Shown here piece after piece: positions 54,139 to 63,004 of a DNA stretch of 64,000 nt. The position numbers and the translations under genes are program-made. Every line of letters begins with the position of its first letter. The stretch's first letter is position 1. The notes under the pieces were generated by a model. The model ran no database searches and was not told where the DNA came from. It saw nothing but the letters and a program-made list of their open reading frames with translations. The DNA comes from Vreelandella malpeensis (GTDB lineage: Bacteria; Pseudomonadota; Gammaproteobacteria; Pseudomonadales; Halomonadaceae), in the NCBI RefSeq assembly GCF_020622355.1, contig NZ_WHVL01000001.1, positions 558,001 through 622,000 on the forward strand. The letters are read 5' to 3'.

Positions 54139-54858
54139 ATGTCCTCACCAAGCGATCAACGTTTCACGCTGCAGCCGATCGGCCACGTGACAAGCGACTA
54201 CCCGGACAAGTTCGGCGTTCCCCGCCAGCCGGGGCTGGCCGACGCCGCCCACGCCACGCTGGTGCTGGCCCCGCCCTTCGACGATCCCCACACCGTACGC
54301 GGGCTGGAAGCGTTCAGCCACCTGTGGCTGCACTTCGTGTTTCATCAAAGCCCCGAGCGTTGGACGCCGCTGGTGCGCCCACCACGCCTTGGCGGCAATC
54401 GCAAGGTGGGCGTGTTCGCCAGCCGCAGCACTCACCGTCCCAATCGCCTGGGGCTCTCGCTGGTGGGCCTGGCCGGCATCGACTGCACTCGCGGCGTGCG
54501 CCTGCACCTGACCGGGTGCGACCTGGTCAGCGGCACGCCGGTCGTGGACATCAAGCCCTACCTGCCCTGGGCCGAGGCGCGCCCCGAGGCGCGGGCGGGT
54601 TTCGCCCCCGAGGCGCCGGCACTAAAGCGGGTGGCGTTCACCCCCGCCGTCGTCGAGGCGCTGATGCAACGCGACGACGCCGCCTCACTCACCACGCTCA
54701 TCGAACAGGTGCTTGGTCAGGACCCTCGCCCGGCCTACCACCAAAGCGACGCGCGGGTTTACGGTGTGCATCTGCGCGACGTGAACGTGCGCTTTCGCTC
54801 GCTCGAAAACGACGCCACCACCCTGGAGGTGGTGGCAATCGAAGCGCGGGGCGAATGA
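54139..54858 (+). CDS. trmO: tRNA (t6A37) N6-methyltransferase TrmO (TsaA/YaeB)
   Basis: 239 aa beta-barrel SAM enzyme. Family blocks are PIGHVTSDYPDKFGVPRQPG, GLEAFSHLWLHFVFH, VGVFASRSTHRPNRLGLS and VDIKPYLPWAEA. It adds a methyl group to t6A37 of certain tRNAs. The ribosome site is weak. It converges on purC with 3 bases between the stops. Confidence 0.94.
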   Translation: MSSPSDQRFTLQPIGHVTSDYPDKFGVPRQPGLADAAHATLVLAPPFDDPHTVRGLEAFSHLWLHFVFHQSPERWTPLVRPPRLGGNRKVGVFASRSTHRPNRLGLSLVGLAGIDCTRGVRLHLTGCDLVSGTPVVDIKPYLPWAEARPEARAGFAPEAPALKRVAFTPAVVEALMQRDDAASLTTLIEQVLGQDPRPAYHQSDARVYGVHLRDVNVRFRSLENDATTLEVVAIEARGE

Positions 54859-54861
54859 GAC

Positions 54862-55578
54862 TCAGGCGGGGAAGGTGATGCCGAGCCGACGACCCACTTC
54901 CTCGTAGGCCTCGATGACGCCCCCCAACCCTTGGCGGAAGCGGTCCTTGTCCATCTTCTCGCGGGTGTTGGCGTCCCACAGACGGCAACCGTCCGGCGAG
55001 AACTCGTCACCCAGCACGACCTCGCCCTCGAAGATACCGAACTCGAGCTTGTAGTCCACCAGCAGCATGTCGCCCTGAGCGAAGAGCTGCTTGAGCACGT
55101 GGTTGACCTTGAAGGTCAGCGTCTTCATGGTAGCGAGCTGCTCGGGGGTCGCCCAGCCGAAGGTCTCGGCGAGCGACTCGTTGATCATCGGGTCGCCCTT
55201 CTCGTCGTTCTTCAGGAAAAGCTCGAAGGTGGGCGGGGTGAGCTCGGTGCCCTCCTCGACGCCCAGGCGCTTGACCAGGCCCCCGGCGGCGACGTTGCGC
55301 ACCACGCACTCCACTGGAATCATCTTCATCTTCTTGACCAGGCTCTCGTTGGGCGAGAGCTGCTTCTCGAAGTGGGTGGGAATCCCCGCCTCCTGCAAGC
55401 GCTCCATGATGAAGGCGTTGAAGATGTTGTTGACCATGCCCTTGCGAGCCAGCGACTCCATCTTCTTGCCGTCGAAGGCGCTGGTATCGTCGCGAAAGGT
55501 CAAAACCAGCAGGTTCGGATCGTCGGTGGTGTAGACCGATTTGGCCTTGCCAGCGTAGAGTTCTTGGCGCTTTTCCAT
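54862..55578 (-). CDS. purC: Phosphoribosylaminoimidazole-succinocarboxamide synthase
   Basis: 238 aa SAICAR synthetase of purine synthesis. Starts [19 protein letters not shown]; also [17 protein letters not shown] and LVDYKLEFG. The ATG at 55578 follows CGGAGCC; the frame continues upstream into bamC without homology. It is the last gene of dapA-bamC-purC. Confidence 0.96.
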   Translation of the reverse strand: MEKRQELYAGKAKSVYTTDDPNLLVLTFRDDTSAFDGKKMESLARKGMVNNIFNAFIMERLQEAGIPTHFEKQLSPNESLVKKMKMIPVECVVRNVAAGGLVKRLGVEEGTELTPPTFELFLKNDEKGDPMINESLAETFGWATPEQLATMKTLTFKVNHVLKQLFAQGDMLLVDYKLEFGIFEGEVVLGDEFSPDGCRLWDANTREKMDKDRFRQGLGGVIEAYEEVGRRLGITFPA

Positions 55579-55603
55579 GGGGGCTCCGAAAGATAGTGAA
55601 ACG

Positions 55604-56584
55604 TTAGCGCAAATAGCCGGAAACGCGTTCGAGCAGCTCGCGCTGGTCGTTGGCAGTGAGCTCGCGGTCGCTTGCATTGATCGCGCGCAGCACGCTCTGA
55701 TCGCCCCGCGGCTCGAGCACCAGGCGTATCTGCTGGCTCATGCGACGCACGTCACGGCTGAACACCACCTGAATCGGATTGCGGCCCTCTTCCGAGGCGG
55801 TCATGTAGTTCACCAGGAAGGCATACTCTCCGGGCGACTTCTCGATCAGCTCGCGACGGTTCTCGACGGTGAAGTCGAGGGTCAGGTAGTGGTCGAGTTC
55901 GGCCCAGACACGCTCGGCGGACTGCGGGATGACGACCTGCCACTCGCCGTCCTGCTGGCGAATCTGCAAGGAGCGCTCGCCGGAGAGGCGCTGGGCATTC
56001 CAGGAGGAGGCGCTGGCAGTGGCGCTGCGCGCGCCCAGGTACTCTTCGAGCGCGTCCAGGCAGTTGGTCACGGTCCGACCGCCCTGCTCGCAGCGCACTT
56101 CGCTGCTGCCGGCGCGCAGCGCGCTTTGCAGGGAAAGTGTTGCCTGAGTGGTTTCGATCACGCCGCGATTGGCGTCGCTTTGCACGATGCCAAGCCCCCG
56201 GCTCTGAGCGAAGGCTTCGAGCTGCGGCCACACCGCGCCGGTATCGGCGGCCACCACCAACCAGGCGTCGCTGCCGACCTGGCGGCGTTCGACGAACTCG
56301 GGCTCAAGGCCGCTGCCGATCGACATCGACGGCGGCGGGACAACCTCGGCGGCGCGCTCGACCCGGCTGCCCTGAAGCGATGCCTGAGGAACGGGCATGG
56401 CGTCCTGATAGCGCTGCACATTGCGAGTTTCGGGAAGCACCAGCGGTGGCGCGGGCGCGACCTCGGTGTAGTCCAGGTTGCGATCGTCGTAAAACCCGTC
56501 GCGGGCGCAGCCACTCAGCGCGATCCCCGCGGCCAGCGCCAGCGGAACCCATTTCAGCGCAGGTTGTTCAAGCACAGAGCTCAT
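55604..56584 (-). CDS. bamC: Outer membrane assembly lipoprotein BamC (NlpB)
   Basis: 326 aa lipoprotein. The lipobox ALSGC puts the lipidated cysteine at C26, followed by an extended N-terminal region ([14 protein letters not shown]) and two helix-grip domains. It is part of the Bam complex that inserts beta-barrels. The ATG at 56584 is preferred over a TTG just upstream. It lies between dapA and purC, the classical order. Confidence 0.92.
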   Translation of the reverse strand: MSSVLEQPALKWVPLALAAGIALSGCARDGFYDDRNLDYTEVAPAPPLVLPETRNVQRYQDAMPVPQASLQGSRVERAAEVVPPPSMSIGSGLEPEFVERRQVGSDAWLVVAADTGAVWPQLEAFAQSRGLGIVQSDANRGVIETTQATLSLQSALRAGSSEVRCEQGGRTVTNCLDALEEYLGARSATASASSWNAQRLSGERSLQIRQQDGEWQVVIPQSAERVWAELDHYLTLDFTVENRRELIEKSPGEYAFLVNYMTASEEGRNPIQVVFSRDVRRMSQQIRLVLEPRGDQSVLRAINASDRELTANDQRELLERVSGYLR

Positions 56585-56648
56585 CAAGCCACCTTAAGTC
56601 AACAGTTCAGTCGCCCGGCACAGGCCGGGCACTCGGGGACAATCGCCA

Positions 56649-57533
56649 CTACTGCTCGACGACGCCGGCCAACTGCAGCGCTTCACTGACAGTGGCGTGG
56701 TATTTTTCCGAAAGCCAGGTCAGCGGCAGGCGGATGCCCGCCTCCATGTAGCCCATCCGGTTGAGCGACCACTTCACAGGGATCGGGTTGGATTCTATCC
56801 CCAGGTTGGTATGCAGCGGCATCAGGCGGGTATTGATCTGGTGGGCCTTCTCGGTATCACCGGAAATCGCCGCCGCGCACAGGTCGTGCATCGCCCGGGG
56901 CACCACGTTGGCGGTGACCGAGATATCGCCGTGGCCACCCATCAGCATGAAGTCGCAAGCGGTCGCGTCGTCGCCGGAGTAGAGCATGAAGTCGCTGCCC
57001 TTCAAGCGTGCAATTAGATCCTCGGCGCGCTCAAGGTTCCCGGTGGCGTCCTTCAGGCCGATGATGTTGTCCACTTCGGCCAGGCGCACCACGGTCTCGT
57101 TGTAGAGATCCGAGCAGGTGCGACCCGGTACGTTGTACATGATCACCGGCAGTTTGCTGCCTTCGGCCACGGCCTTGAAGTGCTGATAGAGGCCTTCCTG
57201 GGTGGGCTTGTTGTAGTAGGGACACACCGACAGGCAGTAGTCCGCCCCCACTTCGCTGGCGTAGCGGGCAAGCTCTACCGCTTCGGAAGTCGCGTTGGCG
57301 CCGGTGCCGGCGATGACCGGAATGCGCCCGCCCACCTCCTCGACCACCGCGCGAATGACGTCGAAATGCTCGGCAAACGACATGGTAGTCGGCTCGCCGG
57401 TGGTACCTGCGGCGACGATGCCGTCGGTGCCATTGTCCAGATGGAAGTTCACCAGGCGGCGAAGCGCCTCCCAGTCGATGTCGCCATTGACCTTCATCGG
57501 CGTCGCCAGGGCGACTATGCTGCCTGTGATCAT
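56649..57533 (-). CDS. dapA: 4-hydroxy-tetrahydrodipicolinate synthase
   Basis: 294 aa class I aldolase of lysine and diaminopimelate synthesis. AAGTTGEP holds the threonine pair, [11 protein letters not shown] the active tyrosine, and IIGLKDATG the Schiff-base lysine. GAGGAA precedes the ATG. It is the first gene of dapA-bamC-purC and is divergent from bcp across 301 bases that hold the two promoters and a tandem repeat. Confidence 0.97.
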   Translation of the reverse strand: MITGSIVALATPMKVNGDIDWEALRRLVNFHLDNGTDGIVAAGTTGEPTTMSFAEHFDVIRAVVEEVGGRIPVIAGTGANATSEAVELARYASEVGADYCLSVCPYYNKPTQEGLYQHFKAVAEGSKLPVIMYNVPGRTCSDLYNETVVRLAEVDNIIGLKDATGNLERAEDLIARLKGSDFMLYSGDDATACDFMLMGGHGDISVTANVVPRAMHDLCAAAISGDTEKAHQINTRLMPLHTNLGIESNPIPVKWSLNRMGYMEAGIRLPLTWLSEKYHATVSEALQLAGVVEQ

Positions 57534-57766
57534 CCGTTAATTCCTCACCTGATAGCGGTGGCACCCGGTAGATGCGGCACCCAATTGCAAAAGCGGCGCG
57601 CGGCGCCGGTCGACTCACCCTCTCGCCAACCGGCGCGCTCAAGGGCCAAATGGTACTCAGCGGATTCGAGCGTGTACAGCGTAAAGCGCGCCGAGTTTAC
57701 TCGCGGGCCCGCCTGTCGGCCCGCCAGGGCTTTGACACGGCGCGCCGGGTTGCGTGTAATCGAGTG

Positions 57767-57822
57767 CTCACCTCACGATACTTACTTAACGACACTCACT
57801 TCACGACACTCACCTCACGACA
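57767..57822 (+). repeat. Four tandem 14-base repeats upstream of bcp
   Basis: Units are CTCACCTCACGATA, CTTACTTAACGACA, CTCACTTCACGACA and CTCACCTCACGACA. The last unit runs into the bcp ribosome site AAGGAG. The remaining gap back to dapA shows no gene. Confidence 0.88.
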
Positions 57823-57834
57823 AGGAGCATGTTC

Positions 57835-58323
57835 ATGGCCGTGGAATCAGGCAAGCCCGTCCCCGACTTCAGCGCCCCCGCCACCGGCGACACCACCGTC
57901 ACGCTGTCAGCACTCAAGGGCCAACAGGTGGTGATCTACTTCTACCCCAAGGCGAGCACGCCAGGCTGTACCACCGAAGGCGGCGACTTCCGTGATCGCA
58001 TGGCAGCGTTCGAGGCCGCCAACACGGTGGTGATCGGCGTCTCGCGCGATGGCCTGCGCGCCCAGGAGAACTTCAAGGCCAAGCAGGACTTCAATTTCGC
58101 ATTGATTTCCGACAAGGACGAAACCGTGTGCCGGCTGTTCGACGTCATCAAGCTCAAGAAGATGTACGGCAAGGAACACCTGGGGATCGAGCGCAGCACT
58201 TTCCTGATCGACAAGGCGGGCAAGCTTGCCCACGAATGGCGCGGCGTCAAGGTCGCCGGCCACGCGCAGGAGGTACTGGAGAAAGCGCAGGCGCTCGATG
58301 CTGCGAGCGCCTCGGCCGACTAA
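57835..58323 (+). CDS. bcp: Thioredoxin-dependent thiol peroxidase (Bcp/PrxQ)
   Basis: 162 aa peroxiredoxin that reduces peroxides. The peroxidatic cysteine is C45 in PKASTPGCTTEGGDFRD. The nearby resolving cysteine of E. coli Bcp (C50) is absent; the only other cysteine is C99, so a one-Cys or unusual two-Cys cycle is possible. The ATG at 57835 is 7 bases after AAGGAG; an ATG at 57829 is too close. Its stop overlaps that of perM by 3-4 bases. Confidence 0.93.
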   Translation: MAVESGKPVPDFSAPATGDTTVTLSALKGQQVVIYFYPKASTPGCTTEGGDFRDRMAAFEAANTVVIGVSRDGLRAQENFKAKQDFNFALISDKDETVCRLFDVIKLKKMYGKEHLGIERSTFLIDKAGKLAHEWRGVKVAGHAQEVLEKAQALDAASASAD

Positions 58324-59438
58324 CGCAGCGGCGGGGTATCGTCGGTGACGATCACGCGCTCGCCCTCCTGGGGCGAGCGCGTCGCTATACCGCGAGGCCA
58401 CGCGTAGGCCAGCGCCTTCAGAAGGGTGGCCAGCGGAATGGCGAAGAAGACCCCCCAGAGCCCCCAGATGCCGCCGAAGAACAGCACCGCCACGATGATC
58501 GAAACCGGGTGGATGTTGTTGGTTTCGGAGAACAGGATCGGCGAGAGCACGTTGCCATCCAGCGCCTGGAGAATGGCATAGGCTATCAGCACGTAGGCGA
58601 ACTGCTCGCTGATGCCGAAGTGAAAGCCCGCGACCGCAGCGACCGGGAGCGTGGCCACTGCGGCGCCGATGAACGGCACCAGCACCGAGAAGCCCACCAG
58701 CACCGAGAGCAGCGCGGTGTAGGGTAGCCCGAACAGGGTGAAGACGATAAACGTCACCGTGCCGACGATGATGATCTCGATCGACTTGCCGCGGATGTAG
58801 TTGGCGATCTGGTCATCCATCTCGCGCCAGATACGCGTCATCAGCGTGCGCTTTTGCGGCAGCAGCGACAGGACGAAACCGACGAGTTCCTCGCGATCCT
58901 TGAGCATGAACAGCACCAGGATCGGCACCAGCACCAGGTAGATGATGATCGACATCACGTTACCCAGTGATGCCAGCGACAGCGTCAGCGCCCGCTGGCC
59001 GAGCTGGCTGATCTCTCGGCTGGCCACGCTGATCCAGTTCTGCATCTGGTCCGGGGTGATCAGATTGGGATAGCGCGCCTGTAGCTCGTCCAGCAACGCC
59101 TGGCCACTGGCGAACATGCGCGGTGATTCCTGCACCAGCCCGACCAGTTGATGCCAGATCAACGGCATCAGGATGAACGCCAGCGTCAACAGCGCCCCGA
59201 CGAAGGCCAGGAAGACGATGATCACCGCCAGCAGATGCGGCACTCCGCGCCGGGTGAAGACATTGACCACGCCTTGGAGCAGAAAGGCCAGCACCAGCGC
59301 AGTGAAGAACGGCGCGAGCATGCGCCCGAACCAGATGATGGCGGCGAAACCCGCCACCAGGATCACCAGAAGGATCAGCGCTTCCTCGTCGGAGAAGTAG
59401 CGTTCCACCCAGCTTTTCAGAATGCTGCGCACGGTCAT
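58320..59438 (-). CDS. perM: AI-2E family transporter (PerM type)
   Basis: 372 aa with about eight membrane helices, the UPF0118/AI-2E transporter build: two or three N-terminal helices, a soluble region (~130-180), then LVPILVLFMLKDREELVGFV and FGLPYTALLSVLVGFSVLVP. Family members export or exchange diverse solutes and ions; the substrate is unknown. The start at 59438 overlaps the TusA-like gene stop by ATGA. The frame extends upstream but without homology. Confidence 0.88.
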   Translation of the reverse strand: MTVRSILKSWVERYFSDEEALILLVILVAGFAAIIWFGRMLAPFFTALVLAFLLQGVVNVFTRRGVPHLLAVIIVFLAFVGALLTLAFILMPLIWHQLVGLVQESPRMFASGQALLDELQARYPNLITPDQMQNWISVASREISQLGQRALTLSLASLGNVMSIIIYLVLVPILVLFMLKDREELVGFVLSLLPQKRTLMTRIWREMDDQIANYIRGKSIEIIIVGTVTFIVFTLFGLPYTALLSVLVGFSVLVPFIGAAVATLPVAAVAGFHFGISEQFAYVLIAYAILQALDGNVLSPILFSETNNIHPVSIIVAVLFFGGIWGLWGVFFAIPLATLLKALAYAWPRGIATRSPQEGERVIVTDDTPPLR

Positions 59439-59710
59439 GGGCGAAGGCTCTCTGCTTTGCGTATCCAGAAATGAAAGCCGTCCGCGCGCTGTTCGCGATG
59501 GACGAGCGTGTGAGCACTGTGCTCGGCAAAGGTGGCGATGTCCCGCCACGACCCCTGGTCGCTCGCTGCCACCTCCAGAAGCTGGCCACTCTCGAGCGTG
59601 GCCAGTGCCTGCTTGGTCTTCAGAAGTGGCAACGGACAGGCGAGTCCACGGGCGTCGAGCGCTGCATCCGGCACGGGCATCCCGCACTCGCGCCCTTTCT
59701 GATCAGACAT
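59435..59710 (-). CDS. TusA/SirA-like sulfurtransferase
   Basis: 91 aa with LDARGLACPLPLLKTKQAL, the CPxP motif that carries persulfide sulfur in TusA-like proteins. GGGAGCC precedes the ATG at 59710. TusA itself is shorter (~81 aa), and this copy sits with perM and bepA, so it is a TusA-family paralogue rather than certain TusA. Confidence 0.87.
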   Translation of the reverse strand: MSDQKGRECGMPVPDAALDARGLACPLPLLKTKQALATLESGQLLEVAASDQGSWRDIATFAEHSAHTLVHREQRADGFHFWIRKAESLRP

Positions 59711-59876
59711 GACGGCTCCCTTAAAATGCCTGCCTAAAGCTGGCATTGTGGCATAAACTCGGTTATCACTGATGATCGATCGCTGTTGATTTAACGGCAC
59801 TTACCGGCACGAATCAATGTCACACTGCCGGTCGCCGGCTTTTCCCGGCCGTCTTGACGACAACCATGAGGACGCC

Positions 59877-61337
59877 ATGCCGCACGTTCGCTTCCTGCCA
59901 CGCTGGGCGCTGGCCTTCACCCTGCTGCTGGCAAGCGTCGCCCCGCCCGTCCAGAGCCAGGGGTTCGACAACAGTCGGTTGCCGAGCCTGGGCGGCGCGG
60001 CGCCCTCGGTGAGCAACGAGGAGTACCGCCTGGGCCGCGCCTGGCTTCGGCAGTTTCGCGCCCAGGCGCCGCAGTGGCAGGACGCCATCGTCAACGACTA
60101 CCTGGACGGCCTGGTGGCAAGGCTTGCGCCCTACAGCCAGTTGGGCGGCATCAGCACCACCACGGTGATGGTCGATCACCGCGCGCTCAATGCCTTCGCG
60201 GTACCCGGTGGCGTGGTCGGCATCAACTCGGGGCTCTTTGCCTTCGCCGACGATGAAGGCGCCTTCGTGTCGGTGCTGGCGCACGAGCTCGGCCACCTCT
60301 CTCAGCGCCATTACGCACGCGGCAGCGACCGCGCGGGCCAGACCCAGCTGCCCGCCATGGCGGGCATGCTTGCCGGCATGCTGATTGCGGCCAGCGGCGG
60401 CGGCGAGGCGGGCATCGCCGCCGCCATGGGCTCCCAGGCCGCGCTGATCCAGGACCAGCTCTCCTACTCACGGCGCTTTGAACAGGAAGCCGACCGGGTA
60501 GGGCTGCAGGCCATGGCAGATGCCGGCTACGATCCCCAGGCGATGGTGCGCATGTTCTCCGCCATGCAGCGCATGGCGCGCTTGCAGGGTGGCGCGCCGC
60601 CGGAGTTTCTGCTCACCCACCCCGTCTCGGACAGCCGCCTGAGCGACGCCCAGGGTCGCGCCGCCCAGCTCGCCGTGGCGGACAGTTACCAAAGCGACAC
60701 GCTCTACGACCTGATGCGCGCCCGGGCGCTTTTGAGCATTTACCACAACGACCCGGGCCAGGCGCGCTCGCGGCTCGCCCAGGGCGGCGCCGACGAGGCC
60801 GCCCAGCGCTACCTGGATGCCCTGATCGCGGCGCGCAGCGGCCAGGTGGACACGGCGCTGCAGGTGCTCGACCAGTTGGCTGTCGAGAATCCGGACTACG
60901 CGGTGCTCCCCGTCTCCGCCGCCGAAGTGGCGCTGCAGGCCAACCGGATCGACGACGCCATCGACCGCGCCCGGCGCTGGCTGCGCTTCATGCCGGGCTA
61001 CCTGCCCGCCCAGCTGATTCTCGCCGAGGCACAGCTGCAGCGCGACCCGCAGGCGGCGTTTGACGCACTGCGCCGCGTGACCGACCGCTACCCGGAGAAC
61101 CCGCAGGGTTTCAACCTGCTGGCGACCGCCGCCGGCCGCAGCGGCCACGACGGCTGGGGGCATCTGGCCCAGGCGGAGTACCTGCAGTTGACCGGGCGGG
61201 TCGATCGCGGCATCCAGCAGCTCGCCATCGCCAAGAGCGCCGCTCAGCAGGAGAACGACTCCTCGCTCGTCGCGCTGATCGACCAGCGCCGCGAGGCCTT
61301 CGTGGACTATCGCGAAGCGCTCTCTTCGTTCAACTAG
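59877..61337 (+). CDS. bepA: M48 family metalloprotease/chaperone BepA
   Basis: 486 aa periplasmic protein. A signal peptide (1-~27, ends VQSQG) precedes the M48 peptidase domain with HELGHLSQRH and the third ligand in EQEADRVGL. TPR-like repeats fill the C-terminal half. BepA handles LptD maturation and outer-membrane protein quality control. GAGGA precedes the ATG. It is divergent from the TusA-like gene. Confidence 0.93.
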   Translation: MPHVRFLPRWALAFTLLLASVAPPVQSQGFDNSRLPSLGGAAPSVSNEEYRLGRAWLRQFRAQAPQWQDAIVNDYLDGLVARLAPYSQLGGISTTTVMVDHRALNAFAVPGGVVGINSGLFAFADDEGAFVSVLAHELGHLSQRHYARGSDRAGQTQLPAMAGMLAGMLIAASGGGEAGIAAAMGSQAALIQDQLSYSRRFEQEADRVGLQAMADAGYDPQAMVRMFSAMQRMARLQGGAPPEFLLTHPVSDSRLSDAQGRAAQLAVADSYQSDTLYDLMRARALLSIYHNDPGQARSRLAQGGADEAAQRYLDALIAARSGQVDTALQVLDQLAVENPDYAVLPVSAAEVALQANRIDDAIDRARRWLRFMPGYLPAQLILAEAQLQRDPQAAFDALRRVTDRYPENPQGFNLLATAAGRSGHDGWGHLAQAEYLQLTGRVDRGIQQLAIAKSAAQQENDSSLVALIDQRREAFVDYREALSSFN

Positions 61338-61410
61338 CCACCTAACGGGCGTTGAAGGCGAGCATCCGTTCCAGCGGTGCCAGGGCCTTGTGGCGCACCG
61401 CCCACGCCAA

Positions 61411-61439
61411 AGCGCCCCGGCAGAGACTGCCGGGGCGCT
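61411..61439 (-). terminator. Hairpin after the tRNA-Lys genes
   Basis: Perfect 13-base stem AGCGCCCCGGCAG / CTGCCGGGGCGCT with a 3-base loop. On the minus strand it is followed by TTTGGCG. It probably ends the tRNA-Lys operon and may also serve bepA. Confidence 0.65.
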
Positions 61440-61444
61440 GGGAT

Positions 61445-61520
61445 TGGTGGGTCGTGTAGGATTCGAACCTACGACCAATTGATTAAAAGTCAACTGCTCT
61501 ACCAACTGAGCTAACGACCC
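61445..61520 (-). tRNA. tRNA-Lys (TTT), copy 2
   Basis: 76 nt with encoded CCA. Acceptor stem GGGTCGT / ACGACCC, anticodon TTT in GACTTTTAATC, T arm GGTTCGAATCC. Identical to the copy at 61584. Confidence 0.97.
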
Positions 61521-61583
61521 GAATTGCCTGAGGCAATTGGCGTTCGATTTCGTGGGGCCAACGCGCGCCATGAGCGGTGTCGG

Positions 61584-61659
61584 TGGTGGGTCGTGTAGGA
61601 TTCGAACCTACGACCAATTGATTAAAAGTCAACTGCTCTACCAACTGAGCTAACGACCC
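61584..61659 (-). tRNA. tRNA-Lys (TTT), copy 1
   Basis: 76 nt with encoded CCA and anticodon TTT. It is the promoter-proximal gene; 63 bases separate the two copies. Confidence 0.97.
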
Positions 61660-61675
61660 CCTCGAACGGATGCAT

Positions 61676-61704
61676 ATAGTACGGATGGACGATGGCTTTA
61701 GCAA
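61676..61704 (-). promoter_or_regulatory. Promoter of the tRNA-Lys pair
   Basis: On the minus strand TTGCTA (61699-61704), a 17-base spacer and TACTAT (61676-61681), about 17 bases before the first tRNA. A T/A run at 61706-61712 lies upstream. Confidence 0.6.
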
Positions 61705-61735
61705 CCTTTTTTTGTCTTTTCCGTATCATAGGTGC

Positions 61736-63004
61736 TCAGCGCTCGCGCAGCGCCTCCCGGGCCAGGCTGATGGGCTTGACCAGATAGTCGAAGACGGTCT
61801 TGCTGCCGGTGCGAATGTCCACCGTGGCCACCATGCCCGGCACGATCGGATAACGCGTGCCATTTTCGCTGATCAGCGCGTCGCGGTCGGTCAGGATGAT
61901 CACCCGATAGTAGAAGACATCCGGCTGGGTCTCGTCCTGCAAGGTGTCTGGCGAGATCAATACCACCTCGCCGTCGAGTCCACCGAAAGTGGCGTAATCG
62001 TAGGCAGTGATCTTGACCTTGGCGGGCTGCCCCGGATAGATGAAGGCGATGTCACGAGGGGAGATGCGCGCCTCGATGCGCAGCTGGTCGTCGAGCGGAA
62101 CGATCGCCATCAGCCGCCCGTTGGGCGGTATCACCCCACCGGTGGTGGTGACCTCGATGTCCTTAACGATACCGCGTACCGGTGAGCGCAGTGTGAGCCG
62201 CGTAAGGGTGTCCGAACGCCCGCGGATGACCGACGACAGCGCTTCGACCTCCGCTTTCGCCTCGGACAGCTCCTCGCGGGCGAGAATCAGGTACTCGGAG
62301 CGAATGTCCGCGGCCTGAAGCTGAAGCTCCGTGGCCTGGCGCTGCAACCGCAGCACCTCGACGTTGCTGGCCGCGCCGATCTCCATCAGCGAGCGAGTGA
62401 TGCCGAGCTCCTCGCGTACCAGGGCGAGCGATTCGTTGACGCCGGCCAACGACTGCTCGAGTCCTCGGCGGCGGGTCTGGTACAAGAGCCGCTCCAGCTC
62501 GACGAGCTCCGGATAGTCGTCGAGCTCGGCAGGAAAGACCAGCTCGGCATCGTTGACCTCGGCCTCGAGCCGAGCGACCCGGGCCAGCGCAGCGCGGCGG
62601 CGAACGGCGCTCTCCTCGACGTTCGACTGGCTCTGGGTCGGGTCGAGCTGGGCAAGTATCTGCCCCGGCTCGACGATATCGCCTTCGCGTACGCGCAGAT
62701 CCGCCAGGATCCCGCCTTCGAGCGACTGAACGACCTGCTCGCGCGAGGTGGGAATGACGCGCCCGCTACCCGTCGAGACCTCGACCAGCTCGGCGAAATA
62801 GGCCCAGAGGCCGAGCCCCAGCAGGATGGCGAAGCAAAGCCATACCACGCGCCCGGAGCGTATCACCCGGGCCTCGTCCGCGTCCGGCTCGAAGCGCTTT
62901 TCATCCTCGTCGAGATCGAGCACCCGCGTATCGCGGTCAGGCTCATCGGTATTGCGCGCAGGGAGCGCCGGCAGCGCTCCCTCTTCGCGACGACGCGCGC
63001 TCAT
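61736..63004 (-). CDS. Type I secretion membrane-fusion protein (HlyD/LapC family)
   Basis: 422 aa. A ~48-residue cytoplasmic acidic N terminus is followed by one membrane helix (VVWLCFAILLGLGLWAYF). Then come a lipoyl-like half motif (VQSLEGGILADLRVREGD), a long coiled coil (~140-285) and a beta-barrel domain with SPVRGIVKDIEVTTTGGVIPP. It bridges the inner-membrane ABC transporter and an outer-membrane TolC-type channel. Its ATG overlaps the ABC gene stop by ATGA. The frame extends upstream but only antisense to the ABC gene's own frame. Confidence 0.93.
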   Translation of the reverse strand: MSARRREEGALPALPARNTDEPDRDTRVLDLDEDEKRFEPDADEARVIRSGRVVWLCFAILLGLGLWAYFAELVEVSTGSGRVIPTSREQVVQSLEGGILADLRVREGDIVEPGQILAQLDPTQSQSNVEESAVRRRAALARVARLEAEVNDAELVFPAELDDYPELVELERLLYQTRRRGLEQSLAGVNESLALVREELGITRSLMEIGAASNVEVLRLQRQATELQLQAADIRSEYLILAREELSEAKAEVEALSSVIRGRSDTLTRLTLRSPVRGIVKDIEVTTTGGVIPPNGRLMAIVPLDDQLRIEARISPRDIAFIYPGQPAKVKITAYDYATFGGLDGEVVLISPDTLQDETQPDVFYYRVIILTDRDALISENGTRYPIVPGMVATVDIRTGSKTVFDYLVKPISLAREALRER

